Positions 40,577 through 49,359 of a DNA stretch of 64,000 nt are shown in pieces. Numbering within the stretch: position 1 is the first letter of the stretch; each line of letters starts with the position of its first letter. The stretch spans positions 1 through 64,000 of the forward strand of contig NZ_ABCY02000001.1 in the NCBI RefSeq assembly GCF_000170955.2. The letters run 5' to 3'. The notes below the pieces were generated by a model that ran no database searches, had not been told where the DNA came from, and worked only from the letters and a program-made list of their open reading frames with translations. The position numbers and the translations under genes are program-made. The stretch comes from Borreliella valaisiana VS116 (lineage in GTDB: Bacteria > Spirochaetota > Spirochaetia > Borreliales > Borreliaceae).

Positions 40577-41428
40577 ATGAATGTGAATCACAACAAATTA
40601 AACCTCAATATAAATATAACTAAGGACGAACTTTTAAGACTAATAAAAATAGTTTACAACAATTTTGGAATCAATCTCAACGAAAAAAAAAAGCTGCTTA
40701 TTGAAAGTAGATTATCATCTCTTCTAAAAGTTAAAGGATTTAAAAATTTTACTGAATACATTGACTTTTTAGAAAAAAGCACTGGAAGTATTCAATTAAT
40801 TGAACTAGTAGACAAAATATCAACAAATCATACCTATTTTTTCAGAGAATCTAAACATTTTGATTTTTTAAATAACAAAATATTACCCAAACTTGCTGAA
40901 AAAATATTAAAATCAGAAAACTCAGAAATTAGAATATGGTCAGCCGGCTGCTCAAGTGGTGAGGAGCCATATACAATTGCAATGATACTAAAAGAATATA
41001 TGGAAAATAATAAAGTAGATTTTAAAGTCAAAATTTTAGCAACAGACATTTCAATTAGTGTGCTACAAGAAGCTCATGAAGGAATTTATCCTGAAGATCG
41101 TATAATAAATTTGCCCAAATATTTAAAAAATAAATATTTAAATCAACTTAAAGATGATAAATTTCAAGTTAAAGAAACTTTAAAAAAAATGGTTCACTTT
41201 AAAAAATTAAATTTAATGGATGAAAAATTTCCATTTAGTAAAAAATTTGACCTAATATTTTGCAGGAATGTCATGATCTATTTTGATGAAAAAACTAGAA
41301 ACGATCTTACCAATAAATTTAACTACTATCTTAAAAATGATTCTTACCTTTTAATCGGACATTCAGAAACAATCCGGGGAAACAAAAATCTTGAATACAT
41401 AATGCCTGCTACTTATAAAAAGAATTAA
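40577..41428 (+). CDS. cheR: Chemotaxis protein methyltransferase CheR
   Basis: The 283-residue enzyme has an N-terminal CheR helical domain and a SAM-binding domain with WSAGCSSGEEPYTIAMIL (near residue 121), ILATDIS and FCRNVMIYFDE (near 223). It methylates chemoreceptor glutamates. Two Borrelia cheR genes are known; this is the one not in a flagellar/che operon. A strong AAAGGAG site at 40554-40560 is too far from this ATG and too near an out-of-frame ATG at 40561. That ATG begins a 20-codon frame ending inside cheR, so initiation here is unusual. Confidence 0.93.
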   Translation: MNVNHNKLNLNINITKDELLRLIKIVYNNFGINLNEKKKLLIESRLSSLLKVKGFKNFTEYIDFLEKSTGSIQLIELVDKISTNHTYFFRESKHFDFLNNKILPKLAEKILKSENSEIRIWSAGCSSGEEPYTIAMILKEYMENNKVDFKVKILATDISISVLQEAHEGIYPEDRIINLPKYLKNKYLNQLKDDKFQVKETLKKMVHFKKLNLMDEKFPFSKKFDLIFCRNVMIYFDEKTRNDLTNKFNYYLKNDSYLLIGHSETIRGNKNLEYIMPATYKKN

Positions 41429-41455
41429 TGATAGCGATCATTAATTCTTTTTATA
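41414..41455. terminator. Bidirectional terminator between cheR and phoU, 19-bp perfect stem
   Basis: Arms at 41414-41432 and 41437-41455 are exact reverse complements around AGCG. Both ends carry A/T runs that give a T-tail on either strand. The stem includes the cheR stop codon (41426-41428), so the terminator overlaps the coding end. The convergent phoU gene ends 56 bases further on. Confidence 0.85.
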
Positions 41456-41510
41456 ATAAATTTTCTATTATATAAAATTTATTTAGATTAAAAAGTCTAA
41501 AATACTGCCT

Positions 41511-42182
41511 CTAAGTTAAGTTTACTTTCTCACCTATTCTAATAAAATAGAGCAATTCACCAATTGTTGCTACATGATCGCCCACTCTTTCCAAGAAACT
41601 ATTCAAAAATAATATATTTAAAAGATAATCCAAATTTTCAGGATTTTTTTTCATTGCCTCAATAACAATACTTTTTTGCTTTGAAAATAATTTATCTATT
41701 ATATTGTCATACTTAACTATCTTTAATATTTTAGTAAAATCTCCATCAAAATATGCGTCAAAAATATCAGACAACATCTCTTTGGCTGTATCAGCCATTT
41801 CTCTTAAAGGTTTAAAATACAAATTAAGAAAATCAAAATCACCCGAATCTGATTCAAGAAGAAGAACAACTCTTACAATCTTAGTAGCATGATCTGCAAT
41901 CCTTTCAAGAGAACTTATTATTTTAATAATTGCTAAAATTTCTCTAAGTTCTGTGGCAACAGGATGCTCAGTCGCAATTATTCTTCCACATAAATCCTCA
42001 ATATCGTATTGATAATCATCTATTATTTTTTCATCTTCATTGATTATTTTTTTAGCCAAACTTTTATCTTTAGATTCTAAGGCTATTAAAGAGTCCTCTA
42101 TAATTTTAAGCACACATTCTTTCATATCCCAAAGATAATCTTTTATTATTTCAAGTTGTTTAGTAAGCCTTCTTCGTATCAT
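41511..42182 (-). CDS. phoU: Phosphate-transport regulator PhoU
   Basis: The 223-residue all-helical protein has the two PhoU repeats, each with an acidic metal-binding signature: SSLERIADHATKI (near residue 92) and NSFLERVGDHVATIGE (near 194). PhoU adjusts phosphate uptake and metabolism. It is not next to a pst operon here but ends the operon that starts with smc. Confidence 0.92.
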   Translation of the reverse strand: MIRRRLTKQLEIIKDYLWDMKECVLKIIEDSLIALESKDKSLAKKIINEDEKIIDDYQYDIEDLCGRIIATEHPVATELREILAIIKIISSLERIADHATKIVRVVLLLESDSGDFDFLNLYFKPLREMADTAKEMLSDIFDAYFDGDFTKILKIVKYDNIIDKLFSKQKSIVIEAMKKNPENLDYLLNILFLNSFLERVGDHVATIGELLYFIRIGEKVNLT

Positions 42183-42192
42183 ATTATATCTC

Positions 42193-43215
42193 CTAAAAAA
42201 ACCGCTTTAAAAATAAGTATCTTATCTTGGCTTTTTCATAATAATCGCTAAAAGGGTAATTATCAATAACTAATTTATAATAATACAAAGCCTTTAAAAA
42301 ATTTTTATATTTACTTTCAGATTCATAAAGCTTTCCCAAAAAATAACTATATTTATCTGAAAAACTTGAATTAATATACTTAGGAAAGTACAGAGAACTA
42401 AAATTTAAAGCAAACTCATACTCTCCCCCTATTACTAAAAATTCAAAGATCTTAAGATAAATATTCTCAGAAAAATCAATATTCTTTTCAACTAAATATC
42501 TGGCGCCCTCCAAGACCTCTTCTTTAATATTTAATTCTATACCAAGCTTAATTAGATCAAAAACAATGTTTTGAAAGCATCTGCTCTTCAATTTCAAATA
42601 ATTTTCATAAGACTTCAAATAATCTCTATTTTTATAATAAATTTCCGCCTTCAATAAAATATATTTATCATCATTAAAATTATACTTATTAAGCAAATCT
42701 ATTGCTCCTTTGTAATCATTTATGTAAGATAAATTTAAAGCCCGGGAAATCACCTCTAAAGAAGTTACATTAATATTATCTCTTCTGTTATTATTACTTT
42801 TAATGTCCTTATCTTCGTCAAAACCAACACCATATGGAATTTCAACTTCAAACTTTTTTGTAATTTTTAAAATAATTATCTTATTAAATTCACTAGAATC
42901 TTTAACATTTTGGTAGTTGAAAATCAACTTAATTTTGCCTTCTTTTTTAAAAGTTTGAAAAGCAAAAACAGCTCCATTCTTATAAGATTCTCCAATTAAC
43001 TTAACAAAAGCTTCATTTTCATTGCTTTTGATATAAATCCAAGATTCATCTTTAAAATAAAGATTAAACTTTGAATTAGTATTTACAATAATATCTACTT
43101 CCCTACTACTAAAATCAAGCTCATATGAATCACCCTGACTTATAAAAGCTGGCTCAGGAAAAACTTCAAAAACAACAAATAGCAAACTTATATAAATCAA
43201 ATATTTTTTAATCAT
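42193..43215 (-). CDS. Exported TPR-like protein of unknown function
   Basis: The 340-residue protein has a signal peptide (about 1-19, ending near FPEPA) and a strand-rich part up to about 130. Helical repeats with tetratricopeptide-like spacing follow (ALNLSYINDYKGAIDLLNKY, AEIYYKNRDYLKSYENYLKL, LGKLYESESKYKNFLKALYYY). It probably acts in the periplasm as a scaffold. It overlaps the upstream gene by four bases and lies ten bases before phoU. Confidence 0.65.
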   Translation of the reverse strand: MIKKYLIYISLLFVVFEVFPEPAFISQGDSYELDFSSREVDIIVNTNSKFNLYFKDESWIYIKSNENEAFVKLIGESYKNGAVFAFQTFKKEGKIKLIFNYQNVKDSSEFNKIIILKITKKFEVEIPYGVGFDEDKDIKSNNNRRDNINVTSLEVISRALNLSYINDYKGAIDLLNKYNFNDDKYILLKAEIYYKNRDYLKSYENYLKLKSRCFQNIVFDLIKLGIELNIKEEVLEGARYLVEKNIDFSENIYLKIFEFLVIGGEYEFALNFSSLYFPKYINSSFSDKYSYFLGKLYESESKYKNFLKALYYYKLVIDNYPFSDYYEKAKIRYLFLKRFF

Positions 43216-43613
43216 TTGGAAATTTCTAAAATCTTATCTATTAATTTTTCATTCTCCTTCTCAATATCAATGTTAAATAAATTTTCCTTTTTAATCCAAA
43301 GATCCTTGAAAAAATTTTCATCAGAGAATTTATTTTTAATCAACCCATCAACAACTAAATTTTTATTTAAATCTTCATTTAAAAAATGAGGCCTCGGAAT
43401 AAAAAAATCATCCATATTTAAACATTCATTTAAATCAAAATAAAAATCTTCCATATCAACTAATTTAACTTTAGCGTCTAAATTGTCCTCAACAAACTTC
43501 TGAGATTTCTCTAACATTTGCATTGAATAAAAATAAGTGATACCTGAAACAATAAAAATTAAAAATATTAAAATCAAAAAATATTTTCTAAAACTAAACT
43601 TTCCACCTTGCAT
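43212..43613 (-). CDS. Small membrane-anchored protein of unknown function
   Basis: The 133-residue protein has one N-terminal membrane helix (about 10-30) and an acidic, helical outside part. No family is recognised. AAGGAAA precedes the ATG. It lies between smc (34 bases) and the TPR-like gene (four-base overlap). Confidence 0.6.
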   Translation of the reverse strand: MQGGKFSFRKYFLILIFLIFIVSGITYFYSMQMLEKSQKFVEDNLDAKVKLVDMEDFYFDLNECLNMDDFFIPRPHFLNEDLNKNLVVDGLIKNKFSDENFFKDLWIKKENLFNIDIEKENEKLIDKILEISK

Positions 43614-43647
43614 GTTAATTTCCTTAAATCTAGTTCAATTATATCAA

Positions 43648-46095
43648 TTATATATTAAACACCTTACTTTCACCATTATCAAGTGTAATGCCTATCAAAT
43701 TTTCACTACCCTCAGAAACATATACATTATGGGTTATTACTAAAAGTTGGATTTTTTTCCCCAATTCTTTTAAAAGTAAAGAAAGTTTTTTGCTATTTTC
43801 AAAATCAAGAGCTGCATCTATTTCATCAAGCATGCAAAAACAAGCGGGAGAATAATAATAAAGTGCAAATAAAAAAGCCATACTAACCAAAGTACTCTCA
43901 CCTCCTGAAAGCATATTATTGTTTTTGACAAATTTGTTTGAAAAATTTATTCTAATCTCAACATTATCGGTATTTTCATTATAAAAAAGAATAGCGGTTC
44001 CTTTGAAAATTTTTTTAAAAAAGTAAGAAAAATTTTTATTAATCTCATCAAATGATTCTCTAAATTTTTTATAAATCTCATTTTTTATTTTTTTTTGAAG
44101 CTTTTGTAATGAATATTTTGAAAGCTTTAAATCTTCGACTTGTAAGCTTACTTTTTCAAAACGATCCTTAGTTTCATCAAATTCTTTATCAATATTGAAA
44201 AATACATAATCACCCAGATTGATTGCATCAATTTCTTTGTATAATAGCTCTCTGGTTACAAGATCCTCTTCCAATTCAAATTTACCAGACATTGCATTAG
44301 AAATATTGAAACTTTCTATTTCACTCTTAATGCCTACATTAGAGTTCAAAAGAAATTCGTACTCTGTCTGTTTTTTTATATATTCATAATAATTAGTTTT
44401 TTTAAAATCATTTAAAAAAACTAAAGAACTCGAATCTTTCTCCTTAAAAGGCTCATTGCTGGACTTTGAAGTACCAATAAGATTGCTTAATTTAAGTTGA
44501 ATATCTCTCTTTTCTAAATTTAAATTTTCAAGCTTTAAATACAAACCTTTAAGCTCTTCATTAAGACTATTCTTGGATTCAAATAAAAATTCTAAATTAC
44601 CATCTATAAGTTTAATTTCGTCCAAATTTTTAAACTTAGAAAGCTCTATATACTCAAGCTCTCCTAATACATCATTTAATTGAAGGGTCTTTTCTTCGAT
44701 TAATCTATCGATATTTGTTATCTCTTTAGCAAAATTTGTTTTTAAAGCATTTTTTTCTAGCAAAAACTTTTTTAAATTAACATTTTGATCAAAAATAGGT
44801 TCAATTTTATCCTTCAATAAAGCCAAAAGATTCTCATCTTTACTTATATATTTGATTAAATTTACTCTAATCTCTTTAATATATTTGATACTTAATGATT
44901 CTTCAAAAAGCTTAAGAGAGTTTAATATATTCTCTTTTAACAAAACAAGCTCTTCTGATTTGGCACTCTTTAATACAGATAAAATTAAATCAACAAGTTC
45001 AAAAAAACTTTTAGTATATCTATTAATTTCGTCACTTAAAGAAAAAAATTCATTTTTCTTTTCTTTAAGCAAACTATTTAATTGACATAAATCGTTATTT
45101 ATAGAATTTTTTTTCTCCTCAGACTTAGATTTACTCTTTACAAACTTATCTTCCAAATTCACCTTTACCGTCTTTTCTTGCTCTAATTTTTGAATCTTAA
45201 ACTCTAATCCAAGAATTTTAGACTTTGTAAGCTCAAGATCCTTTTCTAATGCTTGAATATTGTTAACAACATTTTTTTCTCTAAATGAATAAAATTCCAA
45301 CTTTTCCTTAAAACTATAAGATAAAAATTTACTCAAACCATCTAAATTTAATTCGCTTTTTAATACATTGAGATCGAAATTAATATTGAAAAGCTTTTTT
45401 AATGTTATTGTTCTTTCTAAAGTTTCTAACTTTTGACTTAAATCTTGATGTTTCTTTCTCAAAAGGTAAACATTCTTTATGTTATCGTACTTTTGCCTTA
45501 AATTTTCTTGTAAAGCCAACAAAGATGATAAATTTTGATTAGATTGTTTAAAATTTTTCAGAGCCTCTTCTTCTTCAATTTTTAGAACATCTATTCCACT
45601 TGCCTGTTCAATTAAAAATTTGAGATTTACATTTCTTCCCAAAGAAATGTCTTCAACCCTACCTTGAGTTATAAACATATAAGGCGATTTTTTAAACTGA
45701 AACCTGTTCAAAAGTCTATTATAATCTTGAAAATTTAAAATTTTATTATTAAAATAATACTCACTTGAACCGTCCTTATAAAGACGCCTGCGAATATAAA
45801 AATTTTCTCCAAATTCACCTAAAGTTGATTTTTCACCATTAATATTGCTAAAAAAAAGGGTTATTTCTGCAAAATTTGATTTTCCTAATTTTGAAACAGA
45901 AATTAAATCGGAGATATTTTCAACCCTTAAAAATTTTAAATTATCTTCTCCCATACAAAAACGGACAGCATCAATAAGATTGCTCTTCCCACATCCATTA
46001 GGGCCCACAATAAAACTTAAATTTTCACCTATTTCAAACTCTTGTCTATTTAAAAAAGATTTAAACCCCAAGAGTACTATTTTTTTTAAAACCAA
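43648..46095 (-). CDS. smc: SMC-family chromosome partition ATPase (short form)
   Basis: The N-terminal Walker A is IVGPNGCGKSNLIDAVRF. The C-terminal part has the signature motif MLSGGESTLVSMAFLF and Walker B FCMLDEIDAALD, and two coiled-coil arms lie between. At about 815 residues it is far shorter than the usual 1150-1200, and I see no glycine-rich hinge domain in the middle. The TTG at 46095, five bases after GGGAG, gives the classic start VLKKIVLLGFKSF and is preferred over the TTG at 46107. First gene of the operon ending in phoU. Confidence 0.88.
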   Translation of the reverse strand: MVLKKIVLLGFKSFLNRQEFEIGENLSFIVGPNGCGKSNLIDAVRFCMGEDNLKFLRVENISDLISVSKLGKSNFAEITLFFSNINGEKSTLGEFGENFYIRRRLYKDGSSEYYFNNKILNFQDYNRLLNRFQFKKSPYMFITQGRVEDISLGRNVNLKFLIEQASGIDVLKIEEEEALKNFKQSNQNLSSLLALQENLRQKYDNIKNVYLLRKKHQDLSQKLETLERTITLKKLFNINFDLNVLKSELNLDGLSKFLSYSFKEKLEFYSFREKNVVNNIQALEKDLELTKSKILGLEFKIQKLEQEKTVKVNLEDKFVKSKSKSEEKKNSINNDLCQLNSLLKEKKNEFFSLSDEINRYTKSFFELVDLILSVLKSAKSEELVLLKENILNSLKLFEESLSIKYIKEIRVNLIKYISKDENLLALLKDKIEPIFDQNVNLKKFLLEKNALKTNFAKEITNIDRLIEEKTLQLNDVLGELEYIELSKFKNLDEIKLIDGNLEFLFESKNSLNEELKGLYLKLENLNLEKRDIQLKLSNLIGTSKSSNEPFKEKDSSSLVFLNDFKKTNYYEYIKKQTEYEFLLNSNVGIKSEIESFNISNAMSGKFELEEDLVTRELLYKEIDAINLGDYVFFNIDKEFDETKDRFEKVSLQVEDLKLSKYSLQKLQKKIKNEIYKKFRESFDEINKNFSYFFKKIFKGTAILFYNENTDNVEIRINFSNKFVKNNNMLSGGESTLVSMAFLFALYYYSPACFCMLDEIDAALDFENSKKLSLLLKELGKKIQLLVITHNVYVSEGSENLIGITLDNGESKVFNI

Positions 46096-46188
46096 ACTAA
46101 CTCCCAATTAAAATTAAAAAATCAATTACTGGTAAATCTATAATTTCATATTATAATAAATAAAAATATTTTTATAAAAAGGTAAATT

Positions 46189-46734
46189 ATGATTTGCGGA
46201 ATAGACGAAGTTGGAAGGGGTTGTATTTTTGGACCTATTCTAAGTGCTGCTGTAGTTTTCAAAAAAAAACCTAGTTTTGTAAAAGAATTAGATGATTCTA
46301 AAAAGCTAAAAAAAGAAAAAAGGGAATATCTATACTCATTAATACTTGAAAACTCATATTATGCATTCGCTGAGATTTCAAATATAACAATAGAAAAAAT
46401 AAATATTCACAACGCGTCTCTTCTTGCCATGCAAACTGCATACGAAAACTTAAAATTAAATTGCAGTTTAGTATTTGTAGATGGTAAATTCGTCCCAAAA
46501 ATAACAGCAAAAACTGTTAAAGCAATAATCAAAGGGGATTCAATAATAGACGAAATAAAAGCTGCTTCAATTATTGCTAAAGTCAAAAGAGATAAACTGA
46601 TGGATGAATACGATAAAATTTATCCATTATATTTACTCAAAAAAAATAAAGGATACCCCACAAAAGAACATAAAAATGCAATAAAGAAATATGGGGTTTT
46701 AAGCCTTCATAGAAAAAATTTTAAACTAATTTAA
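46189..46734 (+). CDS. rnhB: Ribonuclease HII
   Basis: The 181-residue enzyme has the metal-binding GIDEVGRG at residues 4-11, VFVDGKFVP near 96 and a late KAASIIAKVKRD. It removes ribonucleotides from DNA. It is a single gene between the divergent smc and convergent bpuR. Confidence 0.94.
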   Translation: MICGIDEVGRGCIFGPILSAAVVFKKKPSFVKELDDSKKLKKEKREYLYSLILENSYYAFAEISNITIEKINIHNASLLAMQTAYENLKLNCSLVFVDGKFVPKITAKTVKAIIKGDSIIDEIKAASIIAKVKRDKLMDEYDKIYPLYLLKKNKGYPTKEHKNAIKKYGVLSLHRKNFKLI

Positions 46735-46756
46735 AAAAAATAAAGAATTAGAAAAA

Positions 46757-47125
46757 TTAATAATCCTTCTTTTTAAATCGCCCACCTGATAAATGAGATT
46801 TATTCTGAAATCTAGAATCGTCTAATTTAGATCTCTCTCCATATTCCTCATACCCTTTATTATGCCTTGCAGAAGAACCAATAGATCCTGTAGACACTTT
46901 CTGCTTAATAACCGCTATTGCCTTAAGCAAATTAGATTCAAATTCGCCTATATTTTCTTCATATACAAAAATAGAATGTCTTTCAAAATCTCCACTTGGA
47001 CTTCTTTTGCTCTCTACAATATTTAAAAAATAATCCCCTTTTCTATTTTCCTTGACATTAAAAAAATAAGTTCTCTCAGACTCTGTAAACAGTTTCTCAG
47101 AGTATACTTCCCCTCTCTCTCCCAT
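46757..47125 (-). CDS. bpuR: PUR-domain DNA/RNA-binding regulator BpuR
   Basis: The 122-residue protein is recognised as Borrelia BpuR (BB0047). Its one PUR domain, with [20 protein letters not shown] and a basic tail, binds the erp operator and RNA in B. burgdorferi. A GTG at 47140 lengthens the frame by five codons. The GGAGG six bases before the ATG at 47125 lies inside that extension and sets the true start. It is a single gene near the tRNA-Gly and tmRNA genes. Confidence 0.9.
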   Translation of the reverse strand: MGERGEVYSEKLFTESERTYFFNVKENRKGDYFLNIVESKRSPSGDFERHSIFVYEENIGEFESNLLKAIAVIKQKVSTGSIGSSARHNKGYEEYGERSKLDDSRFQNKSHLSGGRFKKKDY

Positions 47126-47232
47126 CAATTTCCTCCACACAAGTTTTTATACTTGAATACATTTAAGTTAAATTAATTGTACTTATTTAAAAAAAAAATT
47201 GCTAGCCAAAAATAACATTACAATAAATCTTA

Positions 47233-47261
47233 TTGACATAAATTGATTTTTTTTATATAAG
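47233..47261 (+). promoter_or_regulatory. Strong promoter of the tRNA-Gly gene
   Basis: A perfect -35 box TTGACA at 47233-47238 and a -10 box TATAAG at 47256-47261 are 17 bases apart. Transcription would begin a few bases before the tRNA at 47276. Confidence 0.8.
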
Positions 47262-47275
47262 TAAAGTATTAACTC

Positions 47276-47347
47276 GCGTCCTTCGTATAATGGCTATTAC
47301 CTTAGCCTTCCAAGCTAATGATGTCGGTTCGATTCCGATAGGACGCT
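47276..47347 (+). tRNA. tRNA-Gly (anticodon TCC)
   Basis: The 72-base cloverleaf has acceptor GCGTCCT pairing with AGGACGC, anticodon stem TTAGC/GCTAA around loop CTTCCAA with anticodon TCC, and a T-arm with TTCGATTC. The discriminator is T, and CCA is not encoded. Confidence 0.95.
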
Positions 47348-47442
47348 TTAAATAATGCTTATGATTATACAATTTCTAAATTTAGCAATGCTTTTGATTT
47401 TTTTAAAATTATACTTTTAAATAAGAAAAAGAATGAAATAAA

Positions 47443-47801
47443 TGGAGATGGCGGGAATTGAACCCGCGTCCTAAAAACAATACTACAAGCTTCTACAAGC
47501 TTATCTAGTATTTTATTAAGCAATATGGTTTGGAAATACTAGCAAACCGCCAAATTGCTACCAAGTATAAAAGTCCCTAAAAACCAACTTGAAAACATTT
47601 TTAAGCAAGCTTCGATGTCTAAAAGAGTATAAGTGAACCTCAAAGCCAAATTCAACAAAACCCTCTGCTAACTTAAGCAGCCATTACAAGGTTTGAGCTT
47701 GTAAAGTTATTATTTTTTGCATTTATTTTAGAAGTTTTAAGAGATTCCCTCTGCTTGCGACTTATAATATTAGCATTTTTAGTCAAATCCAAAACATCCC
47801 C
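47443..47801 (-). ncRNA. ssrA: Transfer-messenger RNA (tmRNA)
   Basis: On the minus strand the 5' end GGGGATG pairs with CATCTCC at the 3' end, and GGTTCAATTCCCGCC is the T-arm. The tag frame at 47673-47720 reads AKNNNFTSSNLVMAA then stop, the tag known for B. burgdorferi. The RNA is about 359 bases and CCA is not encoded. With SmpB it rescues stalled ribosomes and marks their products for proteolysis. Confidence 0.96.
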
Positions 47802-47812
47802 TAATTAAATCT

Positions 47813-47841
47813 ATTTTATCATAGTTTCAAGCAAACAACAA
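47813..47841 (-). promoter_or_regulatory. Promoter of the tmRNA gene
   Basis: Read on the minus strand, -35 TTGTTG (47836-47841) and -10 TAAAAT (47813-47818) are 17 bases apart. Initiation would fall a few bases before the mature 5' end at 47801. Confidence 0.6.
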
Positions 47842-47852
47842 TACTACCTTAT

Positions 47853-47881
47853 TTGCAAAAACCAAGCTAAAATTTTATAAT
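47853..47881 (+). promoter_or_regulatory. Promoter of the first VUT transporter gene
   Basis: A -35 box TTGCAA at 47853-47858 and a perfect -10 TATAAT at 47876-47881 have 17-base spacing. It is back to back with the tmRNA promoter, about 11 bases apart. Confidence 0.7.
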
Positions 47882-47912
47882 AGTAAATCCAATATTAATA
47901 AAAGAGAATTTT

Positions 47913-48587
47913 ATGTTTAATGAAATTTTATGGTTTGCCATGCTAATTACCACTTATTCATTTTTGATTATTATATTCCTTTTTTTTAAAAAAAACGGAT
48001 TATTTGCGTGGGTTGCAGTAGCAATTATTATATCAAACATTCAAGTTTTAAAACAAATCACAATATTCGGAATTAATGCAACATTGGGCAACATTATTTA
48101 TGCATCATCATATATTGCAACAGATATTCTCTCAGAATTTTACGGAAAAAAAATTTCAAAAAAAGCCGTTTATATTGGGTTTATCAGTTTCATTGTCTTT
48201 GCAGTATTAACAAATACCCAAATTCACTTTATGTCAAATAGAACTCAAGAAAATTTTAAAAGTTTAGAAAACATTTTCTCTTCAATACCAGCTTTACTAT
48301 TAGCCTCTCTTGTTGCATACTTAGTATCCCAATTAAACGATGTATACCTATATCAATTTATTAAAAAAAAATTTCCTAGGTTTTTATTTTTCAGAACCAA
48401 TGGATCAACATTAATAAGTGGCTTAATAGATACAATAATTTTTGTAAGCATAGCAACCTATTTTAAAGTATTTCCAAAGCAAGCTTTCCTAGATATAGTA
48501 ATTTCCACATACCTAATTAAAGGTTTAGCGGGAATTTTAGGAACACCTTTTATATATTTTGCAAAATATATAAAACTTCAAAAATAA
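47913..48587 (+). CDS. yhhQ: VUT/YhhQ-family transporter (putative queuosine-precursor importer)
   Basis: The 224-residue protein has about six membrane helices. It keeps the family core GNIIYASSYIATDILSEFYG (near residue 68), where the D-x-x-x-E-x-Y-G motif is typical, and the late GLIDTIIFVSIAT. YhhQ in E. coli imports preQ0/preQ1. The window also has queA. A paralogue follows 70 bases downstream. Confidence 0.82.
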   Translation: MFNEILWFAMLITTYSFLIIIFLFFKKNGLFAWVAVAIIISNIQVLKQITIFGINATLGNIIYASSYIATDILSEFYGKKISKKAVYIGFISFIVFAVLTNTQIHFMSNRTQENFKSLENIFSSIPALLLASLVAYLVSQLNDVYLYQFIKKKFPRFLFFRTNGSTLISGLIDTIIFVSIATYFKVFPKQAFLDIVISTYLIKGLAGILGTPFIYFAKYIKLQK

Positions 48588-48657
48588 AAAAATTAATTTC
48601 TATAAATAAAAAACTTTAACTTTATCTAAGATAATTAATTTGGTACAATTAAATGCT

Positions 48658-49359
48658 ATGAATAAAGATTTGTTTGATTTAAGCTTGTGGGCAGGAATGC
48701 TTATCTTTACATATACAACATTGGGAATTCTTTACCGATTTTTCGGGAAATCTGGTCTTTTTTGTTTCAACGCAATCATTTCAACAATATCAAATATTAT
48801 AATATTAAGAAATCTAAAAGCATTTGAAATGTCCTTAAATTTATCAGGTATTACTTTTTTATCGGCATTGTTCTCTTTAAACTTAATGGTGGAAAAATAC
48901 AACAAAAAAGAAGCAACGAATTCCGTAATATTGAGTCTTTTGTTAAACATAACTTTCACAATTATGATTAATTTTATGATAATGTTTAATAATAATAAAT
49001 TAGACACCTCAGATATTCATTTTAAAATATTGTTCAATAACTTTACATATATTTTAACAATATTAATTGGAACGTATGTGTTTTTTCTATCCCAATATAT
49101 AAACATCTTGCTATACAATTATTTTAAACAAATAAAAATAAAATCTTTATGGATCATTCATCCTCTATCAAGGCTAATTTCTGGGTATGTTGCTAATTTA
49201 TTAGTTTCAATATCTATAAATACAATATTTAAATACTACCCCGAAACAAAAAATATCGAACTTACAAAAGGTTCTCTAATTTTAACATTAACAATAATTA
49301 TAATAGATAGCATTTTTTATCTATTTTTAAATTCTTGGAAAAGAATAAGAGAAGTTTAA
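48658..49359 (+). CDS. Diverged VUT/YhhQ-like membrane protein (paralogue)
   Basis: The 233-residue protein has the same topology and regional matches to the upstream gene (DLSLWAGMLIFTYTT, then SQYINILLYNYFKQ and RLISGYVANLLVSISIN). The family's T-D-x-x-x-E-x-Y-G motif has decayed to LNLMVEKYNKK. An in-frame TTG at 48640 would add six codons, but a TACAAT -10-like box at 48644-48649 overlaps that extension. The ATG at 48658 is therefore likely the start, possibly leaderless. It ends four bases inside the convergent methyltransferase gene. Confidence 0.65.
   Translation: MNKDLFDLSLWAGMLIFTYTTLGILYRFFGKSGLFCFNAIISTISNIIILRNLKAFEMSLNLSGITFLSALFSLNLMVEKYNKKEATNSVILSLLLNITFTIMINFMIMFNNNKLDTSDIHFKILFNNFTYILTILIGTYVFFLSQYINILLYNYFKQIKIKSLWIIHPLSRLISGYVANLLVSISINTIFKYYPETKNIELTKGSLILTLTIIIIDSIFYLFLNSWKRIREV

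Noticed and set aside
43648..46095. SMC gene broken or truncated
   Set aside because: Both head halves and a continuous frame are present, so the short length is a property of the protein, not a frameshift.
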